From Nannochloropsis oceanica (lineage: Eukaryota; Sar; Eustigmatophyceae; Eustigmatales; Monodopsidaceae), in NCBI GenBank assembly GCA_004519485.1, contig CP038121.1:434001-498000 (forward strand): 64,000 bases of DNA. The letters are read 5' to 3'. Both the position numbers and the translations under genes were made by a program. This document shows positions 22,991 to 34,189 of this stretch, one piece after another. The stretch's first letter is position 1. Every line of letters begins with the position of its first letter. Below the pieces are notes generated by a model. It did no database searches. It worked only from the letters and a program-made list of their open reading frames with translations, and was not told where the DNA came from.

Positions 22991-23720
22991 TATTTATTCA
23001 GGTTCGGCGCTCTACCACTTGGGCATTGCCTATGGGTTGAAGGAGATGGGACGAGTTGAGGGAGGCGCTTTGAATAATGAGGGAGGGGGATGATGAGGGT
23101 GATGTGTTGTTTGTGTGCGTGGTGAAGGGACAAGAGAAGGCACATCGACATGAGCACCGGGTACATTCAAAACTCTATGTCGCCGTCATCGTCGTGTGCT
23201 TGTGCAGAGGGGAGAGACTGAAAACATGCCCACAAACACGACGACTCGGAGGCGTGAATCAAAGAAGAATGCTCGAGAGGCATAGTGAGCGATCGTCACC
23301 CGCAGAAGCTGACCCCAGCCCCCACCCATGCCGTTGTTCATCACCCCATCCCAGCGTCCCCATACACAAGTCTTCAATGCATCCTAGGTTCCTTCCTCAT
23401 GATCTTCACCTTGACACGCTTTGTGGGGCGGCTGGATGGGAGGGATTTCTCCTTGCGCAGCCGTCTTCCACACTTGGCTATATCATCGAGGATGTATGAG
23501 GGGTACTACCACTAGCAGCCGATTATGCAACGTCGTGCCCTCCTTCCCACTACACTCGCCTCGTCTTTACCCTGCACTCACATTTACAGTATCCTTATTC
23601 TAAGAAGAAGCAGCCGCACCCTATTGCACCGGCCGTCGGAGGCCACCGCGCGCGTCAGGGAGAGGCGGGGAGAGGGAGGAGAGATAGAGAGGACCTGTGT
23701 TACCATCGGCAGAAGGCAGG
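22991..23720. promoter_or_regulatory. Divergent intergenic region (UGGT / NOT4)
   Basis: About 730 bp between head-to-head starts; no supported gene. The frames of 140 and 76 residues here have no recognisable content. Expected to contain both promoters and the NOT4 leader. Confidence 0.5.
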
Positions 23721-24561
23721 ATGAGCATGTCGCAGAGTGACGACGAAGAGGAGGAAGAGCATTGCCCGCTATGTTGTGAGACGTTGGACATCACGGACAG
23801 GAACTTCTTTCCGTGCCCTTGCGAGTACCAGGTATGTTTTGGGGTGGAGAGGATGGAGGGATAGGTTTTGGCGTCCTGTAGAGGCGTTGCGAACAGCATG
23901 CGTACACAATTAATGCACGCATGTCTAGATATCTAAGCATCTATTTAGAAACCATATCACTCGCCGGGAAAGGAGATGGATGGCCGTCGGGCATTTATAC
24001 GTATGTCACTGATGTTCCCTCCATCCCTCCTCCCCTCCCTCCTTCCTTCCCTCCTGTCAGATCTGTTGCTACTGCTGGAACCACATCAAGGAAAACCTCA
24101 ATAGACTGTGTCCGGCTTGTCGCACCCCCTATGCGGATGATCCCCACAATTTCTCTCCGGTTGACTTGGACGAGTACGTACATAGGAGTGAGAGAGTGAG
24201 GGAGGGAAGGAGTGCTTGTCTGTCAAGATCAGCCACCCCACTCTCTTTACCCCCCCCCTCTATCGCACAGGATCATGAAAAAGCGCAAAGAGAAGAAAAA
24301 ACGTGACCGGCTCGAACGTCGGGAGCGGGAGCGGGAGCGGGACCAAAAGGAAAGAGAAAAGAACGACCGCCGGGAACGAGAACTGGCGCGAAATGAGCAC
24401 GACAGATACCCCCACAAGGCCGCCACTGCCGCAGGCTACGGCGGCCAACCAAGCGGCATCAGCCCTACCACCAGCCTTCCTATCCATTCCACTACCACGT
24501 ACCTCCTGTCCCCCAACGGGGGTCCCACCTACCACAACCTCCCCCCCTCCATGGCCCTCCC

Positions 24562-24592
<31 letters not shown>

Positions 24593-25481
24593 ACCACCAC
24601 TATCGTCACAACCATCCAACCCCTCCGCATTTGTCGACCGGAGTACCTTGAGAAATATCCGGGTGGTGCAGCGGAATCTTGCCTATGTCCTTGGCCTCCC
24701 TCCCTCCCTGGCCTCGGAAGAGACCCTGCGCAAAGGAGAGTATTTTGGGCAGTACGGAAAGATAGTCAAGGTACGTCCCTCCCTTCCCTTCTCTTTTTGC
24801 CTGCCTCCCTATCTTCCTTCCTTACTAACTTCTGTTTTATCCCGCATCCTCACCCTCCCCCCCTCCCTCCCTCCCTTTTCAGGTGGCCGTGACCCGCCCA
24901 GCTGCCTTGGGAGGGTCCGGGGCGACATCAGCTGGCTGTTGTGCATACGTCACATTCGCTCACAAAGAAGACGCCCGCGCCTGTATCCAAGCGCTCGACA
25001 ACTTCGTCCTTCCTCCCTCCCTCGCTCCTGCTGACAGCAGCAGCAGACCCATCCGAGCCTCGTTCGGGACGACTAAATACTGCAACACTTTCTTGAGGTA
25101 GTCCATTCCTCCCCCCCTTCCTCCCTTTCTCCTTCCCTCCCTCCCTCCCCCTCGCTCTCTTTCTCCATTCATCTCCCTCTGCCTTCCTTCCCCCCCTCCG
25201 TTTCTTAGTCGAACTGATCTCTCCTGCACCACATGCCTCTCCCTCTTTCCTCCCTCCCTTCCATCTTTCAGATACGTCCCTTGCAACAACCCCGAATGCC
25301 TCTTCCTCCATGAGGCAGAAGATGACTCAGAGGGATGGACAAGGGAGGAGGCACAGGCCTGGCAGGTCATTATGCCGGGGTCCACTCCAGGCACACACGT
25401 CCTGGTGGGGCAAGGCGGACCGAGTGGCACCGGTATGTATTTACCTTCCCTCCCTCCCTCCAACCCACCCCTCGCGGAATC

Positions 25482-25521
<40 letters not shown>

Positions 25522-26024
25522 CCATTTTTCATTTTAAATAAGTCAATATTTCATATGTATATAAATAAAAAATAGTTACATATTCATTCTGTCGTTCACT
25601 AATGTATTACCACGTATTTCAATATCGTACATTGTTTATCTGCTAATTTAATGATTCTATACACAAATAATATACCTTTACAGGCAAGAGGGTAGCCCAC
25701 CCCGTCTTTCCCCCTCCCCGCTGGGAGGAACCCCTCTCGGATCCCTCAACAGGAGGAGCAGGAGGAGCAGCAACAGCGACAGTCACAGCAGCGGGCACCA
25801 CCAAACCAAAACCCCACCTTACACGTCCGCCAGCCAACCCCTGGCAGCAACATGTAGCCACCCAGCAACAGCAGCAGCAACAGCAGCAGCAGCAGCCGAC
25901 CCCTGCTCAGGCCGCGCTCCTGTCAACGTCCTCTTCCCCCTCTCGTGCTGGCGCTGGTGGAGGCACCAACGGCATGGGCCTGCCAAGCCCATCCACACGA
26001 ATAAAAGCCTCTACTGCTGCGGCC

Positions 26025-26057
<33 letters not shown>

Positions 26058-27500
26058 GAGGCATTTCCCCCTCCACAAGTGCCCCTATCAGCAACAACCT
26101 CAGCCGTGGCAGCAGCAGCAACAGCAGCCGCCGCAGTAGCAAGAGGAAGCTCAACCGCGGGGCCAGAATCAGGAGGCACAGCAGCGCGAGGAGGAGGGAG
26201 GGAAGGAGGGACAGGGGGGTTCCCACCACCACCACCTGGAATTGTCTCTCCGCCTCAGCCGCCGGCACTTCCCCCAGGCATCCTCCCTTTCGATCTAGGA
26301 GGAGGGGAGGGAGGGAGGGAGGGAGGATCTACGGGAGGGCTCGCGTTCTTATTTAATGGAGGAGGGGAGGGAGGAGGAAGGGGGGAGGCGTCCCCCCCAA
26401 GTTCGTTGTTCAACGGGGAGGACAGGCTAGGAGGTATAGGTGGGATGCCGCTGCCAGGGGTGAGGGAGGGAGGGAGGGAGGGAGGTAGAACAGGGGCTGT
26501 CGGAGGGGCCTCCGGCCCCATGTCGGAGGGGAAAACTATCAGGCCACCGGTGGAACGAAGGGCGAGCGGGAGGAATGGAGGGATGGAGGGAGGGGGAGGA
26601 AGAGGAAGAGGGCTGTTTGCGAACGCCGGCTGGGCAGGAGGGGAGGAAGGGGAGGAGCTTCTTCCATCGCTCGCTCCTCCTCGAGGGGTGTTCGAGAAGG
26701 GAGAGCAGAAGGGAAATAGCTACATAGACAACATTCAGATCATGCTCCAGCAGCAGCAGCAGCAGCAGCAGAACCCGCTTTTCCCAGCTTTCCCCTTTCC
26801 GGGCCCGGGTCCTTTGACTGCCGCAGCTCCTTCTGCTGTTGCTCCTCCTCCTCTTTCTGCCTCGTCCGCAACCAGCAGCAGCAGCAGCAGTGGCGGCGGC
26901 AGCTCTGCTCCTCAACGCGAGCCGTTCACGGCCACCGAATCCCTGGCTCATCTGTTAGGGCTCAAACTCCCTCGTTCCTTCTCCTCCCTCCCTTCCCGCG
27001 GCCATTACGCCATAATACCTGCACAGACCCCCCTTCTCCAATCCCTTCCCCCTCCTCATCCTTCTAGCAATTTGCCGAGCTCGAGATATTCTTTCGCGAA
27101 AGATGAAGGAGGAGGAGGGGGGGGGGTTGATGAGCTTTTGGTAAGTGGTGGCACGAAAGTGGGGCATTCCCATCGACCGCAGCATGGTGGAGGGGGAGGG
27201 GGGTTCTTTCCGATCAGGGTTGGTGAATTAGGAGGAGGTGTTGGTGGGAAAGGAGGAGGAGGAGGAAGAGCAGCAGGAGGAGCAGCAGGAGGAGCAGGAG
27301 GGGTGGGCCCTTCACTTCAATCGGGCGTGGCGCTGCTGCAGCAGCTGCTGCCCAACTGCTCCATCACATACGGAGCTGGAGCGACGAAAACTTCCTCTTC
27401 TTCCGTCCCTTCTTCAGTCGCTCCTGCGCAGAGTGGTGATATGGGAGGAAATGGGGGGAATAAGAAGGGGAAAGAGGCGTTTAGGCAGTCCATCTTTTAG
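23721..27500 (+). CDS. CNOT4: NOT4 RING E3 ubiquitin ligase of the CCR4-NOT complex
   Basis: E3 ligase that ubiquitinates ribosome-associated and misfolded proteins. Exons 23721-23831, 24061-24173, 24271-(24498), (24644)-24770, 24883-25097, 25272-25432 and 25684-27500. The C4C4 RING is split over exons 1-2: HCPLCCETLDITDRNFFPC, then ICCYCWNHIKENLNRLCPAC. A charged Lys/Arg/Glu helix follows, then the RRM (IRVVQRNLAYVLGLP; EYFGQYGKIVK; AYVTF; RASFGTTKYCNTFLR) and the C3H1 finger CNNPECLFLHE. The last exon is a long Gly/Gln/Pro/Ser-rich tail. Around a 30-C run (24563-24592) the frame changes by one base. A GT-AG intron 24499-24643 joins the halves exactly in frame (923 residues) and keeps the RRM start, but its GAG acceptor is weak; a wrong C count is the alternative. 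ATG 23727 is an alternative start. Confidence 0.93.
24563..24592. repeat. Homopolymer of 30 C
   Basis: Thirty consecutive C between the RING/charged region and the RRM of NOT4. It coincides with the change of reading frame, so its true length, or its removal by splicing, decides the gene model. Confidence 0.95.
25487..25516. repeat. (TG)15 run inside a NOT4 intron
   Basis: Fifteen TG units in intron 25433-25683. It is followed directly by an A/T-rich stretch to the acceptor at 25681-25683. Confidence 0.9.
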
Positions 27501-28333
27501 AGTGTGCATTTGAAAATGGTAAAGGAGATTGAGGAACAAGGATGAGAGGCGGAAAGATAAAGGTGGAAGGATCAATAACAATAACAACATCTACAAAAGA
27601 AAGGTAACGTTGAAGCAGGAGAAGGAGAAGAGAAAAGGGAGGAAAGGGGCAATCACTGGATAACGAGAAGAATGAGGAAGCAAGAGAGAAGAGAGAGAAC
27701 AATAGGAGATGATAACAACAACATAAGAAAACGACAAGGTCGCCGGCTATTTTTTGTAAACTTCTCTATACGCACTCGCCTCGCCTTTTGTTAACTCCCC
27801 TTTGGCCTCGTGAGAGACTCTCCGACAGAGGAGGTTACGTGTAAACTTACACGGTGCTCAATGACGGCGATTTCCGAGCGAAAAATAGCAATTCATACAC
27901 TTCCTTTCCTTTTATGGCCCTCTAGCACGCAATATCCCCGACACACAATTCAGGATGCGTTGCACGTACAGGAGCGTCGGTAGGGTAGCAATTCGGTGTC
28001 GCTTGTTTGCAAGTCCACTTCCACGTGGATGAGCACCATCATCTAACCCACACTCCCGCATCCCTACACCTTTACCCACACCCGCAGGGCCCTTGAGAGG
28101 GCCATCTACTTGCGGGACATCTTCAGCAAGACGTAGAGCTCGATCAAGGTAAGGCGAAGAACAGGGTTACAAGAGATGAAAATGGAATAGTCACATGGGC
28201 TGGTTGCATCAAGCGGAGAGTCTGCTGCTTCTGCTACGGCCGAAAGAAGTACCACACACGCAACCGACACGCACCACACCAATCCGGCAGGCTCACCCCT
28301 TTTTTTCTTTTCTTTCAACAAGTAGTTGCAAGC
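27501..28333. other. Intergenic region NOT4 to VPS2
   Basis: The first half is the purine-rich NOT4 3' UTR. From about 28140 a GTAAGG donor and an AAG/TAG-type acceptor near 28320, just before the VPS2 ATG, would fit a 5'-UTR intron of VPS2. No coding frame recognised. Confidence 0.4.
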
Positions 28334-29300
28334 ATGGGTAACATGTGGGCGAAAAAGCCTCTCAAGGAAATAATGCGTGAGAACAAGCGCATGATCACGC
28401 GGGCCATCCGCGAGCTGGACCGGGAACGAGTGAACCTGGAAAGGAACGAGAAGAAGTTGATTATGGATATTAAAAAATATGCCAAAGAAAACCAGATGGG
28501 TGCTGTAAAGACCATGGCCAAGGATTTGGTTCGCACGCGGTAGGTGGATGTGTGTTGTGGTGTGATGGGACGGGTGGTGGGGCGAAAGGAGGGTTCTGTG
28601 GAAGAAAGTTTTTTGTAATTTTAATTATTTACCCCTTCATCGTTGGACACTTGTGTACGGCAAAGGGATTGAATGTAAGCTTTAGATTTATTTCTTATGT
28701 TGAAAAATCTATTTCCGCCTTCACATCGCTTCCGTCAAAGCTCATCATGTCTCCCTCCCGCCCTCCCGCCCTTCCCCCCCCCTTAGAAACTACCAGACCA
28801 AGTTCATCGAAATGCGTTCCCACCTCCAAGGCGCCGCGCTTAAGCTCGAGACTGTCCGTTCACACGAAGCCATGGCCACGGCCATGCGGAGCGTTACATC
28901 TGCGATGGTCAGTATGAATAAACAAGTGAATGTCCCGGCCTTGACAAAGATAATGACGGACTTTGCGCGCGAAAACGAGAAAAGCGAGCTTATGGGAGAT
29001 ATGCTTGGAGATGCCATGGACGACGCTATGACGGAGGAAGGGGACGAGGAAGAGCAGGAAAGGATTGTTGGGGCGGTGTTGACAGAATTGGGCTTGGACA
29101 TGACAGATGCCGTCCCCGAGGCTCCAGGGGCTGTTCCTGCCTCTGCGGCAGCGGCTGCCAAAGTTAACCCGCAAAGAGAGATGCAGGCACTGGGAGGAGG
29201 AAGTGGAGGGGGGCCAGGGGGGGGGGGAGGGGGAGGGGCGGTGGACCCGGCGATGAGCGATTTGGAAGCACGGCTGAATAACTTGAGGCGGGAAGGGTAA
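28334..29300 (+). CDS. VPS2: ESCRT-III subunit VPS2/CHMP2
   Basis: Component of the ESCRT-III membrane-scission filament at endosomes and in cytokinesis. Exons 28334-28539 and 28787-29300 sum to 720 nt, 239 residues. The N-terminal basic helical hairpin reads REL(D)RERVNLERNEKKLIMDIKKYAKENQMGAVKTMAKDLVRTR in pieces and continues across the junction as NYQTKFIEMRSHLQG. The acidic middle (DAMDDAMTEEGDEEEQ) precedes a Gly/Ala-rich linker. The C-terminus DLEARLNNLRREG is a textbook MIM1 motif for binding VPS4 MIT domains (D/E-x-x-x-R-L-x-x-L-R/K). It resembles CHMP2A/plant VPS2.1 more than CHMP2B. The Gly-run near the end (GGGSGGGPGGGGGGG) is the only departure. Confidence 0.95.
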
Positions 29301-30126
29301 CGAGGGGAGGGAAGCAGGGAGGGGGGACGGGATGTGTCTTCTGGGTATATGTGTATACATGAAGAAGCCACGATATTGGTAAATTTGACACGAAACTGGT
29401 AACGGAGCGAAGGAAAGATTTTTAAAAAATTGACATTTGAAATAACGACTACCACTTGGGTGCTCAATATAAATTGTTCCGTTAAAATGGCGGAGAAACG
29501 AATGAGGGGGCTACGTTATATATTGCTTGCGGTCTGACCCCTTGGGATGACGATGAAAAAATGCAAGAGGGTGTAACTGTTCTTTTTACAAAGTTGTCTA
29601 TGCGATCTTTTCCTATGATCTCATCACCCCGTTCAAGAGAAATTGAGCGAACAAGGCCGAAGCGCATCAGTACTCCCACACAGGCAAGTCTTTAAGTGAC
29701 TCGTCCGACCGACAGCACACGTGTCAATACGCATGCATCCAGCTCCATGCCCTGTAACTGGTAAAATTGACCCTGGCAAGCCATTACCAGTGACTCCTGT
29801 CTTCCTGTCAGCCGCGGTCGAGAGGCATGCAGATTGCCTCGCAAGCAATTATATGCGCAACACAACCAACACGCAAGACGGGAAACGGACACAGCAACAC
29901 AGTATGTATGGCTTGCCTTCCTTCCCGTCAGGTAACAAGTGAAAAGCCTCTTTCACGCCCTGTCCCACAAATGGATAGTCAAGAGGTCTCAAACATCCCC
30001 AGAAAAAGCAAAAGCAAGACGATTAGAGAGTCAGCGGGGTCAAGGCATTGAGTGATTAAATGAGAGGCCTGAAAAGGCCTCTGTTGCTGTTTAGTGTTTT
30101 TTGATTTAAAACAACCCGGAAAGCGT
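29301..30126. other. Convergent 3' intergenic region (VPS2 / H2B)
   Basis: No gene supported. Moderately A/T-rich, with open frames of 60-75 residues lacking motifs. The H2B end is followed by T-rich sequence on its own strand. I do not recognise the metazoan histone stem-loop there. Confidence 0.5.
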
Positions 30127-30480
30127 TTAGCTGGACGAGGTGTACTTGGTGACGGCCTTGGTGCCCTCGGAGACAGCGTGCTTGGCCAGCTCACCGGGGA
30201 GGGTGAGGCGGACTGCCGTCTGCACCTCGCGGGAAGAGAGGGTAGACTTCTTGGTGTAGCGGGCCAGCTTGCCGGCCTCTGTGGCGAGGCGGTCGAAGAT
30301 GTCACCGATGAAGGAGTTCAAGATGGACACGCCACGCTTGGAGATACCAGTGTCGGGGTGCACCTGCTTGAGGACCTTGTAGATGTAGGAGCCATAGCTC
30401 TCCACGCGGGTCTTCTTCTTGGTGCCCTTGCCGGCCTTCTTCGGGGCCTTGGCGGACTTTTTGGAGGGTGTCTTGGCCAT
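30127..30480 (-). CDS. H2B: Histone H2B
   Basis: Core nucleosome histone, intronless, 117 residues. The Lys-rich tail ([18 protein letters not shown]) leads into the histone fold: [59 protein letters not shown] and [20 protein letters not shown], ending AVTKYTSSS with the conserved ubiquitination-site Lys in VTKY. It stands alone here: no H2A, H3 or H4 lies within the window, so it is not part of a local histone cluster. Identification is certain; whether this is the only or major H2B copy is unknown. Confidence 0.98.
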   Translation of the reverse strand: MAKTPSKKSAKAPKKAGKGTKKKTRVESYGSYIYKVLKQVHPDTGISKRGVSILNSFIGDIFDRLATEAGKLARYTKKSTLSSREVQTAVRLTLPGELAKHAVSEGTKAVTKYTSSS

Positions 30481-30722
30481 GGTTTAAGTGGTGTTGAAAA
30501 GGTGGTCTGTTGTCATGCGGGAGGAAAGGGTAAAGGTGGGTGTTTGGTTACGAGTGTGTACATCGGAACGACTGTTCCGCTGGCGGGCATTGAGTGTGAG
30601 GAGGTGTGCTGGGCGCTTGCTCGTGTCTAATGGTGGAACTCAGGTAGGGGAGGGTGGAGTGCATGGGGCGGGAAACTACCTGACCCCGTAAGGGCACAAC
30701 ACAGGGGAGGGGAGGGCCAATC

Positions 30723-30753
30723 CAATCGTGCATTGGAGGATGCGGCACGATTG
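30723..30753. repeat. 9-bp inverted repeat around a CCAAT motif
   Basis: CAATCGTGC at 30723-30731 is the exact reverse complement of GCACGATTG at 30745-30753, 13 bases apart, about 250 bp upstream of the H2B start codon. The spacer contains ATTGG, the reverse of CCAAT. A role in histone promoter control is inference. Confidence 0.6.
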
Positions 30754-31256
30754 CGTGAGTGAGTATTTGTCTGAAGAGCAAGTGGGTATAAACAGAAGGG
30801 ACGAGGGTACATCGCCACACACTCGAGGCAGAAGTCACAAGCCGAAGCATTAACATTAGAACGGAAAGGGAAGGTGGGGGAGGGGGAAATGGGGAAATAA
30901 ATAATAAAAATCAGGCGAAGAGGGTTTCCAGGAGCAGGATTATGGCTTGTGATTGGACAAAAGTCTTGAATGACGCCATATCTTTTTTTAATTTCTCCGT
31001 ATCTCCTCGGTCAGGTAGAAAACATCATACAAGGGGGGTAACGCTTTGTGATCCGGGAAAACGCAGGTAGATACGTCGCCCACACGAAGAGAAATGGTGG
31101 AAGCAGATACAAGCTACAATAGAGTTGTGTTTTGGCCTTCCGGATACTGTTTCATGGAAACACAGGAAAAAAAAGGGAAGCTCTCTAGGAACGAACCTGA
31201 ATGCCGGGTATCTTATTTTTGCACTGCTGGTGGTCCTCGTAAGGGGCCTCCTGCGT

Positions 31257-31373
31257 TACCCCAGAATATAAGCATACGCCTCAAAAAGCAGCAAAAGGAA
31301 TTCGACGTCAAGGGACCCTTCTTGTCCTCCATGACCCCAAAATGTAAGCATATATCACAAAAAGCAACAAACA
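31257..31373. repeat. Imperfect tandem duplication, period about 76
   Basis: The segment CCAGAATATAAGCAT...AAAAAGCAGCAAA (from 31259) recurs as CCAAAATGTAAGCAT...AAAAAGCAACAAA (from 31335), with weaker similarity in the sequence before each copy. Looks like an old local duplication in non-coding DNA. Confidence 0.7.
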
Positions 31374-31956
31374 AAAGAGAGGAAAGTGACAACACGGAGC
31401 TTTAACAGTTTTTCTTGCGTGACTGGCTGATCTTATCCTCTGACTCACCTCCTATATTCCTTGCTGCCCTATATTCCTTGCTGCTACCTAAAGTACAGTT
31501 GCTCGCTCATCGAAGCATAAAGACACACACACACAAACCTTGTCCAAACTCTAATTCGTCACAATCCATCTATTCCTTTTTGGCACACGGAAACGACCGA
31601 CGCGTGTGGATCTTTCTTTCGTCTGCACAGAAGAGCATGTCAGAAAGCATTTCTCCCGTGTTGCATCTGTACATATGTTCTCCGGAATGATTGCCATTAA
31701 AAGTTGGGAAATCGCCTTCCCCTCTTTCCTTGTATTCCCATCTTTCATTTCCTGTTACTTTCCGTACCCACTTTCATACATGCGCATATACTCCTCCCTC
31801 CCTCTCTTCTCTCTTACCACCCGCTTTCAGACTCTGTCCCCTTCTGTCCCCCATCCCCCTATTGCGTTTACGTCGCCGTCGTAGCTACCGCTCCACCGCC
31901 CCCGCCTCCTCCGCCTCTACTACTCGCTGCAGGAGCAATTCCCACCACTATCGGCG

Positions 31957-31964
31957 CTACAGTA

Positions 31965-31995
<31 letters not shown>

Positions 31996-34189
31996 GTTAT
32001 GCTGGTGATGGTCTTGGAGCTGCTGCTGGTGATGGTGATGGTGCGCGGCAAAATGCGGTGGATGCGCTGGCATAAGCCCACCTCCTTCTTGCTGCTGCTG
32101 CAAACCCATCTGTTGCTGCTGCTCTTGCTGCTCCTCGTCCTCCTCTTCGTCCTCATCCTGTCCCATCTCCACCCCCGTACCCTCATCCTCCCCCCCACCT
32201 TCCCCTCCTCCTCCTCCCCCTCCCCCCTCCCTTTCCGAGTCGGGCTCATCCCCCCCCAAACCGACCCAGAGGTACAGCCTCGCCGCGTCCTTTACGGCCC
32301 GGTCAGCAACCAGGGGACTGAAAGTCACGCCTCTCTCAAATCGAGCTAGGATGCTCTGTGCGTCGTTCCACCTGACAATCGACGCTACCATATCAGGAGG
32401 CATCCCGTGCTTCTCCCACAGACAGGCACGAATCGAAGGAGAGCACGCAGCACGCACCAAATGCATTTCTTGGACTGGGTCGTTGGACACCCCCAGGTCC
32501 GTCAGAACCTCGTCCATGATCGACAGGGCGCCACGCAAGGCTTCGTTCGCATCCACATGGCACCTCTTGTGAAGGATGGGAAGCAGGGGACCCCACATCC
32601 GCGGCCAGGGGAGAAAGCGCTCAATGTTTCGGAAGAGGGGAAAGGGGAGCTCGAGCGCTCGGCACAAAGTTTCCTGCGATCGACGGGTACCCGCGCGAGG
32701 TCCATCCTCCTCATCATCGCCCTCCATCCCTTCCTCCTCCCCCTCTTCCTCCTCCTCCAATCTCACCTTTCCGACACCCACTCCCACCCCCTCCTCCATA
32801 CCTGTCCCTTTATCCTGCTGCTCTTGTGCCCGTCGCCGCTGCCGTTCCTTTTCCTCCCGCGCTCGACGCTGCTGATGCTGTCGCTCCTTCAGTGCCAGAC
32901 TGCTCACAAGATCTGGCACAGGGAAAGCACGCTTCGCGCCATTTAATTCATAGAGTTTCACCAATAAATGAGCGCGGTGGACGCGGGCTTCCATCTGCAT
33001 TAGCCTCACCTGCCGACTTGCCTGCAGCATCGCAATGATCGGTTTGTGATTTCTCTTGAGCGCAGTATCCCTCGCTGTCCTCCCTCTCGAGTCCTTGACG
33101 AACATTTCGGCCCCAGCCGTCAATAACACGCGTACTACCGCCTCATGCTGCCGCTTGCACGCAAGCATCAATGCCGTGGACCCCTGGACGGTCTGGCAGT
33201 CGATATCAGCCCCTTGCTTGATCAAGAGGGACACAATCCCATCGTGCCCTCGTTGGGATGCGAGCATCAGCGCATTCATCCGCTCGTGGTTGCGCTTGTT
33301 CACGTCCCCCCCTGTGTTGAGCAACGCTGCGACGACTTGTAAATGTCCCTCCTGGGCCGCCCGCATCAGGGCGGTGGTCCCTTTATGGTTAGGAAGATCC
33401 ACGTGGGCGCCATGGGTAAGGAGGAGGCGGACGACGACGGTGTGACCGAAATGGGAGGCTTGGATGAGGGAGGTGCTACCGCTGCTGTTGGGGATGTTCA
33501 CGTCGGCACCGGCAAGGGTAAGGAGGGCACGAACTTGCTCGATTTGACCTCGGTGAGAAGCAACGTTGAGTGCCGTGGCACCCTTAGTGTTTTGACGGTT
33601 GATGTAGGAAAGATCTTTGTCGTGGAGGAGGGTGAAGAAGGCTCTGTGTGGTTGGTGGGAAAGGGAGGGAGGGAGGGGCGAGTTTTGTTGAGGAAATATT
33701 CACACATACACTATATCAGCCGCAAAATCAAAGCGATAAACATCCAAGACTTTTTCCCTCCTCCCTCTTCCAATTTCCCCTCCCTCCCTCCCTTTGTTCA
33801 ACAACGTACTTTTCGGACCCAGTTTTAATGGCATGAATAAGCGCTGTGTTCCCGTCTGCGTCCACCTTGCCCAGGCTCTCCTCCGGGTTCAAAATCTTCG
33901 CTTTCGGGTTGAATGCGAAAGGGTTCGCCATAAAGGCAGCGAGATCAGGCGGGTCAGGCTTCGACGCTGTGGCGGGGTCTGCCAGAAATGCGGCGACTTC
34001 CGCTTGGAAATCGGCGGAGGGGGGGTCCATCTCCTCTCCATCCACGACCATCATGGCCTCTGTGCCCTCCTCCTCGCCTCCTCCACCAGTCCCCCCGGTC
34101 TTGACCCGATTAGGAGGGGTGTGTGCTGCCGCATCCGCACCGCCTGCTGCCGCTGGTGGAGCGGGTTGGGGGATTTGTTGCTCCTCCAT
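31957..34189 (-). CDS. Ankyrin-repeat protein with a conserved-looking C-terminal module, function unknown
   Basis: Exons 34189-33810 and 33643-31957 sum to 2067 nt, 688 residues. An acidic, Pro/Ala-rich N-terminus precedes about seven ankyrin repeats (roughly 108-350), for example GNTALIHAIKTGSEKAFFTLL, GATALNVASHRGQIEQVRAL, GTTALMRAAQEGHLQVVAAL and STALMLACKRQHEAVVRVLL; the intron falls inside the first repeat. A charged coiled-coil stretch (EEKERQRRRAQEQ) and an acidic linker follow. A globular segment comes next with FPLFRNIERFLPWPRMWGPL, HKRCHVDANEALRGALSIMD and VASIVRWNDAQSILARFERG. The tail is poly-Gln/His. The globular part is not a family I can name. No membrane segment or signal peptide. 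Adaptor function is only a guess from the repeats. Confidence 0.8.

Larger units (their letters stand above)
30481..31956. promoter_or_regulatory. H2B upstream region and 3' flank of the ankyrin gene
   Basis: About 1.48 kb without a supported gene. It must contain the H2B promoter. Near 30716-30737 the plus strand shows CCAAT and the minus strand also reads CCAAT, and a 9-bp inverted repeat (30723-30731 with 30745-30753) surrounds one of them. A TATAAA lies at about 30787 on the plus strand. A 103-codon frame at 31094-31405 spans an imperfect duplication and shows no family signature. Confidence 0.45.

Noticed and set aside
22990-23045. Minus-strand AAGTGGTAGAGCG, resembling a tRNA D-arm
   Set aside because: The D-stem pairing is imperfect and the following sequence gives no anticodon arm or T-arm; it overlaps the UGGT start region.
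31094-31405. 103-codon open frame on the plus strand upstream of H2B
   Set aside because: Spans the imperfect 76-bp duplication and shows no recognisable domain.
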